Made by a program: the position numbers and the translations under genes. The notes below the pieces were generated by a model. It saw only the letters and a list, made by a program, of their open reading frames with translations, did no database searches and had not been told where the DNA came from. DNA of 64,000 bases from Acidobacteriota bacterium (GTDB lineage Bacteria > Acidobacteriota > Terriglobia > Bryobacterales > Bryobacteraceae), in NCBI GenBank assembly GCA_017307505.1, contig JAFKEE010000024.1, positions 214,966 to 278,965 on the forward strand. Reading direction: 5' to 3'. Shown here piece after piece: positions 54,594 to 63,801 of this stretch. Numbering within the stretch: the stretch's first letter is position 1; every line of letters begins with the position of its first letter.

Positions 54594-56507
54594 CCGAATC
54601 TGACCGATGGCCGTAGTCGCCGTGGCCTGCACGCGCGGGATCTTCTCCAGTTCCGCCAGCATTGGCAAAGCCTTCGCCGCATCCGGACCAATCCCACCCA
54701 AAGCGATCGCCACACTGCGTTGCACATGAGCGTCTTCGCCTTTTACCTCACCGGCCGCGATCAGCGCGTCCATCACCGACAGTGCTCCGTGGCCCTGCCT
54801 GGCAATCGCGTCCGCCGCCGTCATGCGGACCCCCGTATCCCGGTCCTTCAATGCTTCGGCCAGGGCCGGCAATGCGTCCTTGGCGGCAACCCCCAGATCA
54901 CGCAAAGCCAGCGCGGCAACGCCTCGCTCCACAGTGTCCGGATCCTTCAACGCGCTGATCAGGTTCTGGATGCCCTTCGGAGCCACCGGAGCGCTCACCA
55001 CCACCGGTTGCCCCACCTTGGCCACAATCAAGCCGTCGAGCCCCAGGTGATACCCCGTGGCGCGCATGTCCTTGCCGGCGCAGAGGAACGTCAGCCAGTG
55101 CCGTCCCTGCGTCAGTTTCCGCCAGCCAAGCATTCGGTCTTCCGCGACATACAACTCCGGCCCCCACCCGCTGAACGCCACCCGCGCACCCATGTTGGCG
55201 CCCGGTTCGTGCTCCAGGTCGCCCTCGTCCATCACCGGAGTTCCATCCAGCAGTGTGCTGTAGTCTCCGTAATCCGGAGCATGCGCCACCTGCGCCACAA
55301 TCTCGTAGTAGCCGTCTTCCGCCACATCCAGGGGAAGCTCGATACGCGAGCCCGGCCCCTCCGCCTGGAAGTACAACAAATCCCGTGACCAGAAGACTTC
55401 TTTCTGGATCTCCATCCGCCCCTTCTCTGTTCGAACCTCTGAAGCCAGCGCCTCTGCTTCAATCTGCTTCGCATTCCCGTGCGGCAGCCGCGCCGAACCA
55501 TACGGCGGTTCCGGCAGGCCCTGCGCTACCCCCTGCTGATACCAGAACGCCACGGAGGAAAACAGATCCGCCCGCTCCTCAAACGCCGACCGCACCGTGC
55601 CGTTCTCGTTGTACGTCCAGCCGCCGTGCTCAAACACGAACCGCAGGCTCTTCTGGAATGGAATCGGATCCCGCACGTGCCACCGGTACGCTGACATGCG
55701 CGACCCGCGGCCGGTCCCTTCCGCGGTGGTCACGCCCCAATACGGACTCTCGCTCACCCGCAAGCTCCAGGCATCGTTGAAGTAGTCTTCCGTGCCTGTC
55801 CCCTGAATCGACGCAGCCTTCTCGCCGTCGACAAAGAAATGATCGTCCCCTTCACCGAACCAGCCCGGGGCCACCTGGATGACGTTCAACAGCGTCCCCA
55901 CATACTGCCCCCGGCCTGTGACCGACAGCACTTCATACGGCTGCCCCGCCTTCGCCGGCAACTCCTGCCGGTACCAGGCGTGGAAGTACCCGATGTCCGC
56001 CGGCAGAGGCCGCTTCTCCCAATCCACGTGATAGTACAAGTTGGAAACGCGCCTGCGCCCCTCATTGGTAATCGTGATCTTGCAGGCCTTTCGGAAAGGC
56101 ATCGCCCAATAAGAATTGCGCGACCGCCCCTCTGACCCGTTCACCACCATCAACGACCGCAGGGACCGCTCGTGCCCCAGGCCCACGCCGAAGAAGTCGC
56201 CCACCGGCACATCCACGCTCGGCGTCGGGCTGTGGTCGTAGTAGACCCGCAAGCGCAGCAGCCGCGGCCAGGCGTACTCGTTGGCAGCGATAGTCAGCCA
56301 GATGTGCTGCACCACCCCCGGACCTTCTAGGTCCGCCAACACCACCGTCTCTCCGGGAATCGGACGCTTGCTGTCGTCGTTGCTCGTGAGGTCGGCATTG
56401 TTGCTGGACGACCGGAACGCCCGCCCCTCGTGCAACCGCGCCAGATCCAGTGATTCCTGAGCGGACAGGACGGCTGCCCAGGCACAGAACATCGCCAGCA
56501 ATCGCAT
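54582..56507 (-). CDS. Secreted GH172 (DUF2961) protein with C-terminal HEAT repeats
   Basis: The product is 641 residues from the ATG at 56507, with CAGGAGG 6 bases upstream and a signal peptide (MRLLAMFCAWAAVLSAQ); a longer frame from 56624 has neither. The DUF2961 domain (now GH172) spans about 20-370, with GPGVVQHIWLTI, the carboxylate-bearing GTGTEDYFNDAW and GSRMSAYRWHVRDPIPF. A strand-rich middle part ends near residue 530. The last about 120 residues are HEAT-like repeats (LISALKDPDTVERGVAALAL and AEALKDRDTGVRMTAADAI). Known GH172 enzymes act on alpha-fructofuranosides or D-arabinofuranosides. The substrate here is not readable. Confidence 0.88.
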   Translation of the reverse strand: MRLLAMFCAWAAVLSAQESLDLARLHEGRAFRSSSNNADLTSNDDSKRPIPGETVVLADLEGPGVVQHIWLTIAANEYAWPRLLRLRVYYDHSPTPSVDVPVGDFFGVGLGHERSLRSLMVVNGSEGRSRNSYWAMPFRKACKITITNEGRRRVSNLYYHVDWEKRPLPADIGYFHAWYRQELPAKAGQPYEVLSVTGRGQYVGTLLNVIQVAPGWFGEGDDHFFVDGEKAASIQGTGTEDYFNDAWSLRVSESPYWGVTTAEGTGRGSRMSAYRWHVRDPIPFQKSLRFVFEHGGWTYNENGTVRSAFEERADLFSSVAFWYQQGVAQGLPEPPYGSARLPHGNAKQIEAEALASEVRTEKGRMEIQKEVFWSRDLLYFQAEGPGSRIELPLDVAEDGYYEIVAQVAHAPDYGDYSTLLDGTPVMDEGDLEHEPGANMGARVAFSGWGPELYVAEDRMLGWRKLTQGRHWLTFLCAGKDMRATGYHLGLDGLIVAKVGQPVVVSAPVAPKGIQNLISALKDPDTVERGVAALALRDLGVAAKDALPALAEALKDRDTGVRMTAADAIARQGHGALSVMDALIAAGEVKGEDAHVQRSVAIALGGIGPDAAKALPMLAELEKIPRVQATATTAIGQIRKKR

Positions 56508-56587
56508 GAAACCTCCTGCTGCGGACACCTTGAGCCGTACCTGGCCCTCGCTGACCCAGCATGCTATCACGCGCCGCCCGCGCGGTT

Positions 56588-56995
56588 TCAGCCCTGTTCC
56601 GCGCCCGCCAGCATCTCCCGGCACACCTCATCCAGAATGTGCGTCCAGGCCGACCGCAACTCGTCGTGGAAGTCAGGTTGCATCGCCTGGGCCAGAGCCC
56701 AGATCAGGGCTGTGCTCACCGTCCGGTAGTGCTGCGGCTGCACGCCATAGTCGACATGTCTCCGCCCCAGGTCTCTCAACGTGGGCCGCAACTGGTCCAA
56801 CCGGTCGGCACTCTCCACCACCAGTGACAATGTGTCCATCAGCTTTACGGACTGCGCTTTGAAATCGACGTGGAACAATCCGCGCAGAGAGGGATCCAAA
56901 TCGAAAAGCCGTCCATAAAACAACATTGCTGTCGGGATCGCCATCCCGCGGATCATCTCAAAACTCTCGCGGACCAGTTGTGCATCCTGCCGCAT
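56588..56995 (-). CDS. Single-domain globin
   Basis: The product is 135 residues. The globin fold is readable: a B-helix Tyr in MLFYGRLF, the CD1 Phe in RGLFHVDF, a Gln near the distal E7 position (FKAQSVKLMD) and the proximal His in RDLGRRHVDYGVQPQHY. This is the pattern of Vitreoscilla-type and flavohaemoglobin-like globins, without the FAD/NAD reductase domain. The ATG at 56995 overlaps the stop of the kinase gene, and GGGAAG lies a few bases upstream. Close coupling to the kinase suggests gas sensing or NO/O2 chemistry connected with signalling; that is inference. Confidence 0.9.
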   Translation of the reverse strand: MRQDAQLVRESFEMIRGMAIPTAMLFYGRLFDLDPSLRGLFHVDFKAQSVKLMDTLSLVVESADRLDQLRPTLRDLGRRHVDYGVQPQHYRTVSTALIWALAQAMQPDFHDELRSAWTHILDEVCREMLAGAEQG

Positions 56996-59721
56996 CACTT
57001 CCCTTTCAATGCCTTTTCCACGCGCTGCATCTCGTCCCTGTGATAGCGCGTGAATCCTGGTTTGTCCTGCAATTCCTGAAATTGAGCCAGCGCCTTCTCG
57101 CGCCAGCGGCGAGCATCCGCTGCCCGATGCAACTTGTCGTAAGTCGACGCCAGGCCGGAGTAAGCCCTGGGCGCAAGCGCCCTCTGTGGGACGCCTGCCC
57201 CATTCGCAGTGCTCAGCTTCTCCGCCACCGACACCGCCTGGTTGGCATACCGTAGCGCGGCCTCGCTCTCGCCCCGCCCCGCGGCGGCCTCGGCCAGCTT
57301 CCGCCCCGTCGTGATGTAGATCCGATAGAACGGCAGCATCTCCCCCATGTGTTCTTCCGCCAGTTGGTGGCTCACCAGAAACTCGTGGTCGGCCTCCCGG
57401 GGCCGGCCCGCCTCCAGCAGCACATCGCCCAACTGCTCGTGCAGCGCCGCCAGGTTCACCACGATGTTGATGTTCGCCGGGCTGTTCCTCGATGCCTGCT
57501 CTAGCAGTTCTGCTGCCTGCCGGAACAGCACCACCTGTTCGTCCGCGCTCTGCGCCGGCAGCGCCGCCGTACGCATCGTAGCCATCCCGTAGTCGAACAG
57601 GCTCCCCTGATCCGACGGATTGCTCGTGTGCAGCTCCCTGGCGATCTCCATCATCTTGCGGAATGCCGCCAGCGCCCCCGCCTTGTCGCCCAGGTTCGGA
57701 TAGTTCGGATTTCCTTTCACATCACCCAGGTGACTGTAAGCGAGCATACGCTGCCGCTGATGATCAATATTGGTCGGCTCCGACTGACAGAGCCGGTCCC
57801 AGGCGTCCGCAGCCAATTGATAGCGGCTCACCGCTGCTTCCAGTTGGTTCACCCCCGCCAGCGCCGATCCATATCCGGCATTGGTCGCCGCCACCGAGGC
57901 CTGCAAAGCCCGGTCTTCCGGATTCGCCTTCAGCGCGTCTTCCAGCAGGTCCAGCGCCAGTTTCTCAGCCTCCAGCGACTCCTTCGGCTTGCCGTTCTCC
58001 CGGTACACCCTGCTGATCGAGTCGTAAATTCCGGCCAGATTGCGCCGCGCCTCGTTGCTCAGTCCGCTCTTCCCCAGGGCGTTGCCGATCCTCACGGCTT
58101 CCCCATACAGCCGCAGCGCCTCGGCCTTGTGGCCCGTATAGCTCTCCAGATTGCCCAGGCGCTGGTATACCCTCAGCCGCGCCTGCCCGGCGGGGCCACT
58201 ATCCGGCAAGCCCTCCAGCGTGGCCAGCGCCTTCTGGAAGCTCGCCTGCGCTCCTGCCGTGTCGCCCTTATGCGACCCGAGGATGTTGCCCTGCACCTCA
58301 CCCATTCGCTCGTAGGCTCCTGCCAGCTCCACACGCAGGTCGCTGTCATCGCGCGCCGAGGCGGACAGGTTGTCCAGATACTCCAGACCCGTCCGGACAA
58401 TCGCCTCCCGCGCACCCAGGGAGCCAGGCAGCGGCTTCACCCGGTCGTACAGGTCGAAGATCAGTGCATTCGCCAGCTTTCGCGTCTGCCCGAATCTCTG
58501 CCGTGCCACCGCCGCTTCATGCGCGGAGACGATGACACCGCCGGTCAAAGCCGCGGCCACGGCCAGCCCGGCCGCCATCACGCCCCCATTCCGCTGGACG
58601 AACTTTCGAGCCCGGTAACCCACCGTATCGGGCCGCGCCGTAATGGGCCGGTGTTCCAGATGCCGGCGGATGTCGCTTGCGAACTGCTCCACCGACTGGT
58701 AACGCCGCGCCGGCTCCTTCTGCATCGCCCGGCCAATGATCGTGTCCAGATCCCCGGCCAGCTGCTTCGCCTTCGTCTTGTCGCCGACCAGCGTACTCGG
58801 CCGCCGGATCTGCTCCTCGCAAATCGCCCGCTCCAGCATCTGCGGCGAATACTTCTCGATCACATGCGGCCGCGACCCTGTCAGCAGCTCGAACAGCACC
58901 GCACCCAGGGAGTAGATGTCGCTGGCGACCGTGATCGGCTCCCCGCGCACCTGCTCCGGACTCGCATAATCCGGCGTCATCATCGCCGCGCCCGTCACCG
59001 TCTCGCCTTCTCCCGGTTCGTGCAGCAGCAGCTTGCAGATGCCGAAATCCAGCAGCTTCGGCGTCCCCGACCGGTCAACCAGGATGTTGCCCGGCTTCAG
59101 GTCCCGGTGCACAACCAGGTTCTGATGTGCGTGCGCCACCGCCGCGCAAACCTGCAGGTAGAGCCGCAGCAACGGCTCCACCCCCAGCTTGTGTTCCTCG
59201 CAATATGTGTTGATGGGGACCCCATCCACCCGCTCCATCACGATAAACGGCAGCCCATCTTCGGTCGTGCCGCTATCCAGCAGACGCGCAATGTTCGGAT
59301 GCTGCAGTCGCGCCAGCGTCTGGCGCTCCCGCCGGAACCGGGCCAGGAAGAACTCGGTGTCCATCCCCTGCCGGACCAGCTTGATGGCGACCTCGCCCTG
59401 ATACTGGTCGTCGGCCCGCTCCGCCAGGTAGACCGTGCCCATCCCGCCGCGGCCCAACTCCCGCACCAGCCGGTACGGCCCGATCCGCCTCGGTTCCGCC
59501 GCCGCCTGGCGCGAGTGGAGCTCCAGTACCGCCCCCGCCACTTCCTGCTCCACAAACCCCCGCCCCGACTCGTCACTCGCCAGCAGCGCCAGAACCTCTG
59601 ACCGCAGTGCCTCGTCGCCTGCACACTGCGCGTTCAGCCACGGCCCGCGCTCCGCCTTGGGCAGCTCGACGGCTTCGTTGAACAGCTCTTCTACGCGCTT
59701 CCAGTTGTCAGGTGACATCAT
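56995..59721 (-). CDS. Membrane Ser/Thr protein kinase with C-terminal TPR domain
   Basis: The product is 908 residues. A short helical lead (1-70) precedes the kinase domain (about 82-350): Gly-rich loop GRGGMGTVYLAE, VAIK with Lys114, HRDLKPGN with Asp207 and DFG at 225-227, so the kinase looks active. One membrane helix follows at about 379-400. The remaining about 500 residues are TPR-like helix pairs (LRLYGEAVRIGNALGKSG, ARNSPANINIVVNLAALHEQ) presumably on the outer side of the membrane. It starts 7 bases after the ECF sigma gene and overlaps the globin start. This sigma-kinase pairing is a known type in Acidobacteria and Planctomycetes. Confidence 0.94.
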   Translation of the reverse strand: MMSPDNWKRVEELFNEAVELPKAERGPWLNAQCAGDEALRSEVLALLASDESGRGFVEQEVAGAVLELHSRQAAAEPRRIGPYRLVRELGRGGMGTVYLAERADDQYQGEVAIKLVRQGMDTEFFLARFRRERQTLARLQHPNIARLLDSGTTEDGLPFIVMERVDGVPINTYCEEHKLGVEPLLRLYLQVCAAVAHAHQNLVVHRDLKPGNILVDRSGTPKLLDFGICKLLLHEPGEGETVTGAAMMTPDYASPEQVRGEPITVASDIYSLGAVLFELLTGSRPHVIEKYSPQMLERAICEEQIRRPSTLVGDKTKAKQLAGDLDTIIGRAMQKEPARRYQSVEQFASDIRRHLEHRPITARPDTVGYRARKFVQRNGGVMAAGLAVAAALTGGVIVSAHEAAVARQRFGQTRKLANALIFDLYDRVKPLPGSLGAREAIVRTGLEYLDNLSASARDDSDLRVELAGAYERMGEVQGNILGSHKGDTAGAQASFQKALATLEGLPDSGPAGQARLRVYQRLGNLESYTGHKAEALRLYGEAVRIGNALGKSGLSNEARRNLAGIYDSISRVYRENGKPKESLEAEKLALDLLEDALKANPEDRALQASVAATNAGYGSALAGVNQLEAAVSRYQLAADAWDRLCQSEPTNIDHQRQRMLAYSHLGDVKGNPNYPNLGDKAGALAAFRKMMEIARELHTSNPSDQGSLFDYGMATMRTAALPAQSADEQVVLFRQAAELLEQASRNSPANINIVVNLAALHEQLGDVLLEAGRPREADHEFLVSHQLAEEHMGEMLPFYRIYITTGRKLAEAAAGRGESEAALRYANQAVSVAEKLSTANGAGVPQRALAPRAYSGLASTYDKLHRAADARRWREKALAQFQELQDKPGFTRYHRDEMQRVEKALKGK

Positions 59722-59728
59722 CCGTCAA

Positions 59729-60316
59729 TTACGCGGACGTCCGGCTCATCTCTCTGTGCAGCCACGCTTCGGCCAATCTCTGCTCGCGGCCGACGGTTGC
59801 CACAGAAACCCCAAGGGTGGTTGCCGACTCCTCCACGGTCATCCCCCCGAAAAACCGCAGCTCAATCACTTTGGCCTTGCGCTGATCCACGACCGCCAGC
59901 TGATTCAGCGCATCGTCCAGCGCAATCACCCCGGCGCTCCGCTCCGGAGACATCGACAGCGCCTCATCCAGCGGAACATTCGCGATTCCGCCGCCCCTTT
60001 TCTCACTCCGGTGCTTCCTGGCGTTATCCACCAGGATCTGCCGCATCAGATGCGCGGCAACCCCGAAAAAGTGCGACCGGCTTTGCCAGTCCGGAGCGTC
60101 CTGCGCCACCAGCTTCAAATACGCCTCATGCACCAGCGCCGTCGGCTGCAGCGTCGCTGCGTTGCGCTCCAGCCTGAGATATCGCTCCGCCAGATTGTGC
60201 AATTCCCTGTAAACAATGGGGGTGAGCAGGTCCAGCGCTTCCTTGTTCCCTTGGCCCCAGTCCACAAGAAGCTTCGTCACCTGTTCCCGGGCGGATCCAC
60301 CGGGCGAATTGACCAT
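59729..60316 (-). CDS. ECF-type RNA polymerase sigma factor
   Basis: The product is 195 residues. Region 2 is ELHNLAERYLRLERNAATL with LQPTALVHEAYLKLV, the pattern of the acidobacterial/planctomycete ECF class (TIGR02999-like). Region 4 is LRFFGGMTVEESATTLGVSVATV, an HTH. No anti-sigma factor with a zinc motif is adjacent; instead the kinase follows, as in ECF groups controlled by Ser/Thr kinases. The ATG is at 60314-60316. TAGAAT lies just upstream and could be a -10 only for a very short leader. Confidence 0.93.
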   Translation of the reverse strand: MVNSPGGSAREQVTKLLVDWGQGNKEALDLLTPIVYRELHNLAERYLRLERNAATLQPTALVHEAYLKLVAQDAPDWQSRSHFFGVAAHLMRQILVDNARKHRSEKRGGGIANVPLDEALSMSPERSAGVIALDDALNQLAVVDQRKAKVIELRFFGGMTVEESATTLGVSVATVGREQRLAEAWLHREMSRTSA

Positions 60317-60452
60317 AGCTCATTCTAGCCGTGAAAAATATCCATCCGCATTGGTACGATTCGCCTCTCGTTTGCGCACTTATTGAGTGAGAGCAAAAAT
60401 ATGCTGCCCCGGGGTTCGACCCGCTCGGCGCCAGGAGGCAGCTAAATCAGGA

Positions 60453-60477
60453 GCCGGCCGGAACCCGTTCCGCCGGC
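60453..60477. other. Hairpin in the leader of the TPR gene
   Basis: GCCGG and CGGAA pair with TTCCG and CCGGC around a CCCG loop, with one bulged C (about 10 paired bases). It lies 25 bases before a small open frame and 93 bases before the TPR gene. It could be an attenuator arm; no T-tract follows. Confidence 0.4.
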
Positions 60478-60501
60478 CCAGGCGTAAATCGGAGTTAGAC
60501 C

Positions 60502-60567
60502 ATGACGTCGCGCAACAAATTTCAGGTGCGGATCGGAATCGCGGCCCCGGAGGCCGGAAGGTGCTGA
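60502..60567 (+). CDS. Possible 21-residue leader peptide
   Basis: ATG at 60502 with GGAG 7 bases upstream opens 21 codons (MTSRNKFQVRIG..., ending in GRC) and a TGA at 60565-60567, 2 bases before the TPR gene start. The ribosome site and the tight spacing suggest translational coupling. The peptide itself has no recognisable feature and could be chance. Confidence 0.3.
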   Translation: MTSRNKFQVRIGIAAPEAGRC

Positions 60568-60569
60568 CC

Positions 60570-61403
60570 ATGACGAGCATCCACCATGCTGTCCGCCAAT
60601 CCGTCCGTGAACATCTCGTCGAAGGCCAGCTGAACGAGGCCGAGGAACTCTGCCGCGAATCGCTCCTCATCCTCGAAGAGTTCTGCCCCATCCACACCGA
60701 CGTCGTCGCCGCCCTTTGTCGCCTCGGATGGATCCTCGACCGCCGCCAGGAATGGACCGAAGCCCTCGAATGCGCCGAACGCGCCGAGGAAATCCTGGAC
60801 GAGCTCGGCGAGTCCATCCCCGGGCCCCAGCGCGACAGCCTTCTGTTCGACACCCTCACCCTCCAGGGCGTGGCTCTCCGCCAACTGGGCCGCTACCGCC
60901 CGGCGGAGACGGCTTTCCAGCGGGCCTTCACCCTCGCCGAAGCCGACCTCAACGCGCCGGACCTGCTCGTCACCGCCTGCCATAACCTGGCCGTCAACTA
61001 CAAGCTCGCCGGCAACCTCGAACAGTCCGCCTGCCTCTACAGCCTCGCCATCCTCTTCGCCTCCCGGGCCTTCGGCGAAGTGAGCGTCCTCACCGCCTCC
61101 ATGTGCTACCAGCTCGCCATCCTGCAGTGGTCGCGAGGCCGTTACCAGGAAGGACTCACGCCCGCTCGCCAATCCTGGGAGATGCGCCGCAACCTGCTGG
61201 GCGACGACCATGCCGAAACCGTCGCGGCCGAGTCCGTCCTGCTCCAGCTCCAGTCCGCCCTCGAGACCGAAGCCAGAGCACGGCCCCAGCGCACGATCCT
61301 CCGCGCCGCTTCCGTCTCTGTGCCGCTCGAGCCGCTCAAAGCCACACCGGGCGCCCTGTCCAACACGGTGACCCTCGCCGCCTGCTGCGGCGCCTCTCTC
61401 TGA
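60570..61403 (+). CDS. TPR-repeat protein
   Basis: The product is 277 residues from the ATG at 60570 (GGAAGG about 8 bases upstream); an open frame continues up to 60387 but lacks sense as protein. At least five tetratricopeptide-like helix pairs are visible, e.g. GQLNEAEELCRESLLIL, RRQEWTEALECAERAEEIL, LGRYRPAETAFQRAFTLA and RGRYQEGLTPARQSWEM. There is no signal peptide. It is divergent from the ECF sigma/kinase operon and may be connected with it through the shared intergenic region. Partners are unknown. Confidence 0.85.
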   Translation: MTSIHHAVRQSVREHLVEGQLNEAEELCRESLLILEEFCPIHTDVVAALCRLGWILDRRQEWTEALECAERAEEILDELGESIPGPQRDSLLFDTLTLQGVALRQLGRYRPAETAFQRAFTLAEADLNAPDLLVTACHNLAVNYKLAGNLEQSACLYSLAILFASRAFGEVSVLTASMCYQLAILQWSRGRYQEGLTPARQSWEMRRNLLGDDHAETVAAESVLLQLQSALETEARARPQRTILRAASVSVPLEPLKATPGALSNTVTLAACCGASL

Positions 61404-61470
61404 CAACCGCCTCCGGCACACGCTAACTTGGATCTGGGCCGCCGTGGCCATTGCGGCGCCCGAGGTCCCC

Positions 61471-63735
61471 ATGCGCCGGATCATCCTTACGTTCGTCCTG
61501 CTCTTCACCGCCGCCGCCGCCCGGGCCCAGCCGCAACCCGTCTTCCCCATGTCGGTCTGGTATGGCGGTGGCAAGGCCCGCGCGCCCATGCTCGAAGCCG
61601 GAGCCCGTGCCAGGAAGGAACTCTGGCGTCAGGACGTTCGCCAGATCAAGGCCCAGGGCTTCAATACACTACGAGCCTGGATCGACTGGGCCACCGGCGA
61701 GCCCCGGGAAAAGCAGTACAACTTCGAAACCCTCGACGTCCTCCTCGAGCTCGCCCAGGAGGAAGGGCTCCACCTGCTCGTCCAGGTTTACATGGACTCC
61801 GCTCCCCAATGGCTCGGAGACAAATACCCACAAGCCCGCTTCGTCTCCGCCGGAGGCGAGGTCATTCAGCCGGAAACCTCACCCGGCTACTGCCGCGATC
61901 ACGCCGGCATCCGCGCAGCCGACCGCGCCTTCTACACCGCCCTCGCCAACCACCTCAAGCGCAGCCCCGCCTTCCTCGGCTTCGATCTCTGGAGCGAACC
62001 CCACGTCATCAACTGGGCTACCCCCGTCTTCATCGACAAGCCCGAGTTCTGCTACTGTCCCAACTCCCTCGCCCGCTTCCGAGCCTGGCTCCAGCACAAG
62101 TACGGCTCACTCGAAAGCCTCAACGCCGCCTGGTACCGCAGCTACCGCTCCTGGGATCAGGTCGAGCCCGGCCGCATGAGCACCATCCTCTCGTTCACCG
62201 ACTACATCGACTGGAAAGCCTTCATCGTCGACAAACTCGGCGAGGATCTCCACGACCGCGCCGACGCCGTGAAGCAGGCCGCCCCCGACCGTCTCGCCAC
62301 CAGCCACGCCGCCGGCGTCGGCCTCTTTGCCTCGCCCCACCATTGGGAAGGCCAGTCCGACGACTGGTCCATGGCCCCTCAAGTCGACTACTACGGCACG
62401 TCCTTTTACCCCAAGCACTCCGCCTTCATCGACCGCGACGTCCCCTGGCGCGCCGCCCTCCTCGACTTCACCCGCTCCTTCGGCTTCGACGCCGGCCGCA
62501 AAGGCTTCTGGATCGGCGAACTCCAGGGCGGCTTCGGCACCATCGCCCTCAACGTCAGCCCCACCGTCACTCCGGCCGACCTCCGCATCTGGACCTGGTC
62601 CGCCCTCGCCCGCGGAGCCAAAGCTATCAATTACTACGCCTGGTACCCCATGAGTTCCGGCTACGAGTCCGGCGGCTTCGGCCTGAATCAGCTCGACGGC
62701 ACCATCACCGATCGCACCCGCGAAGCCGGAGCCATTGCCCGCATCGTCGACCGCAACCAGAAGCTCTTCCTCGACGCCCGCCCGCCCCGATCCGAAGTAG
62801 CCATCATCTACAACCCGCTCGCGCACTTCGTCGGAGGCCGCCAGCGCGCCGCCGTCTATGGCGGACCCCAGGGCGAAGTTGCCGGCATCGAGCGCGACTC
62901 CCTCCTCGGCATCCACCGCGCCCTCTTCCCCACCAACGTCCCCCTCGACTACATCCACATCGCCCATCTCTCGCTCGAGAAGCTCCGCCAGTACAAACTC
63001 GTCTTCTTCCCTTACCCGCTGATGATGCCCGAAGCGCCCGCGAAACTCCTTCGCGAGTACGTCGCCGCCGGAGGCACACTCGTCGCCGAAGCCCGTCTCG
63101 GCTGGATGAGCGAATCCGGCAAAGCCTCCGATCGCATCCCCGGCATGGGCCTGTGGGAGTTGATGGGCTGCCGCGAAGTGGCCATTCAAACCGGAGCCAA
63201 AGGCCGCACCGTCATCCGCTGGGACGACACCACCTTCCCCGGACTCAAGCCCGGAGACGAACTGCCCGGCACCTGGTATGAGGAATCGCTGGAGCCGCTA
63301 AGTCCGTCGGCCCGCATCGTGGCCCGCTTCGCCAACGGTGACCCCGCCGCCATCGCCTCCACCTTCGGCCGTGGCAAGACCCTGATGTTGGGCACCTACC
63401 TCAGCGCCGCCTACCAGAGCGCTCCGTCGCCCACGTCGGCGAACTTCTTCGAAAGCCTCCTCACCTGGAGCGGAGTCGCCCGGCCCATCCAGGCGGACAA
63501 TCTGGAAGCCCACACCCTCGAATCGGGAACGGACCGCCTCGTCTTCGTCTTCAACCACACCGGCAAACCGGTAGAGTCCACCGTACGCCTGACCATGCCG
63601 TCCGGAGCCTTCCAGGCCCTGGACCTGATCACCGCCGGCTCGGTAGCCCTACAATCCGCCCCGCAGTCGGTCGAATTCCAGGTCCGCCTGGACCCCAACG
63701 CCGTCCGGGTACTCAAACTCTCGCCCCGGCCCTAG
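61471..63735 (+). CDS. Secreted GH42-family beta-galactosidase-like protein
   Basis: The product is 754 residues from the ATG at 61471; GAGG lies 9 bases upstream and the chain begins with a signal peptide (MRRIILTFVLLFTAAAARAQ). The barrel domain shows LKAQGFNTLRAWIDW-like start (IKAQGFNTLRAWIDWATGE), the likely acid/base Glu176 in FDLWSEPHV and the likely nucleophile Glu350 in WIGELQGG, followed by WSALARGAKAINYYAWYPM. The trimerisation domain (VAIIYNPLAHFVGG, LVFFPYPLMMPEAPAKLL) and a small beta domain complete the GH42 layout. It is exported, so it probably attacks plant or microbial galactosides outside the cell. Codon third positions are almost all C or G, giving long chance frames on top of it. 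Confidence 0.92.
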   Translation: MRRIILTFVLLFTAAAARAQPQPVFPMSVWYGGGKARAPMLEAGARARKELWRQDVRQIKAQGFNTLRAWIDWATGEPREKQYNFETLDVLLELAQEEGLHLLVQVYMDSAPQWLGDKYPQARFVSAGGEVIQPETSPGYCRDHAGIRAADRAFYTALANHLKRSPAFLGFDLWSEPHVINWATPVFIDKPEFCYCPNSLARFRAWLQHKYGSLESLNAAWYRSYRSWDQVEPGRMSTILSFTDYIDWKAFIVDKLGEDLHDRADAVKQAAPDRLATSHAAGVGLFASPHHWEGQSDDWSMAPQVDYYGTSFYPKHSAFIDRDVPWRAALLDFTRSFGFDAGRKGFWIGELQGGFGTIALNVSPTVTPADLRIWTWSALARGAKAINYYAWYPMSSGYESGGFGLNQLDGTITDRTREAGAIARIVDRNQKLFLDARPPRSEVAIIYNPLAHFVGGRQRAAVYGGPQGEVAGIERDSLLGIHRALFPTNVPLDYIHIAHLSLEKLRQYKLVFFPYPLMMPEAPAKLLREYVAAGGTLVAEARLGWMSESGKASDRIPGMGLWELMGCREVAIQTGAKGRTVIRWDDTTFPGLKPGDELPGTWYEESLEPLSPSARIVARFANGDPAAIASTFGRGKTLMLGTYLSAAYQSAPSPTSANFFESLLTWSGVARPIQADNLEAHTLESGTDRLVFVFNHTGKPVESTVRLTMPSGAFQALDLITAGSVALQSAPQSVEFQVRLDPNAVRVLKLSPRP

Positions 63736-63801
63736 CCCGAATCCGCGGAGCCCAAGACCGCCAACCCGGAAGAACCCGTAACGAACCACGACGGCAAGGG
63801 A

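Noticed and set aside
60405..60430. tRNA-like T-arm GGGGTTCGACCC
   Set aside because: No acceptor, D or anticodon arms can be formed around it.
61428..63281. 617-codon plus-strand frame overlapping the GH42 gene
   Set aside because: Arg/Pro/His-rich translation in another frame; GH42 in its own frame has signal peptide and catalytic motifs.
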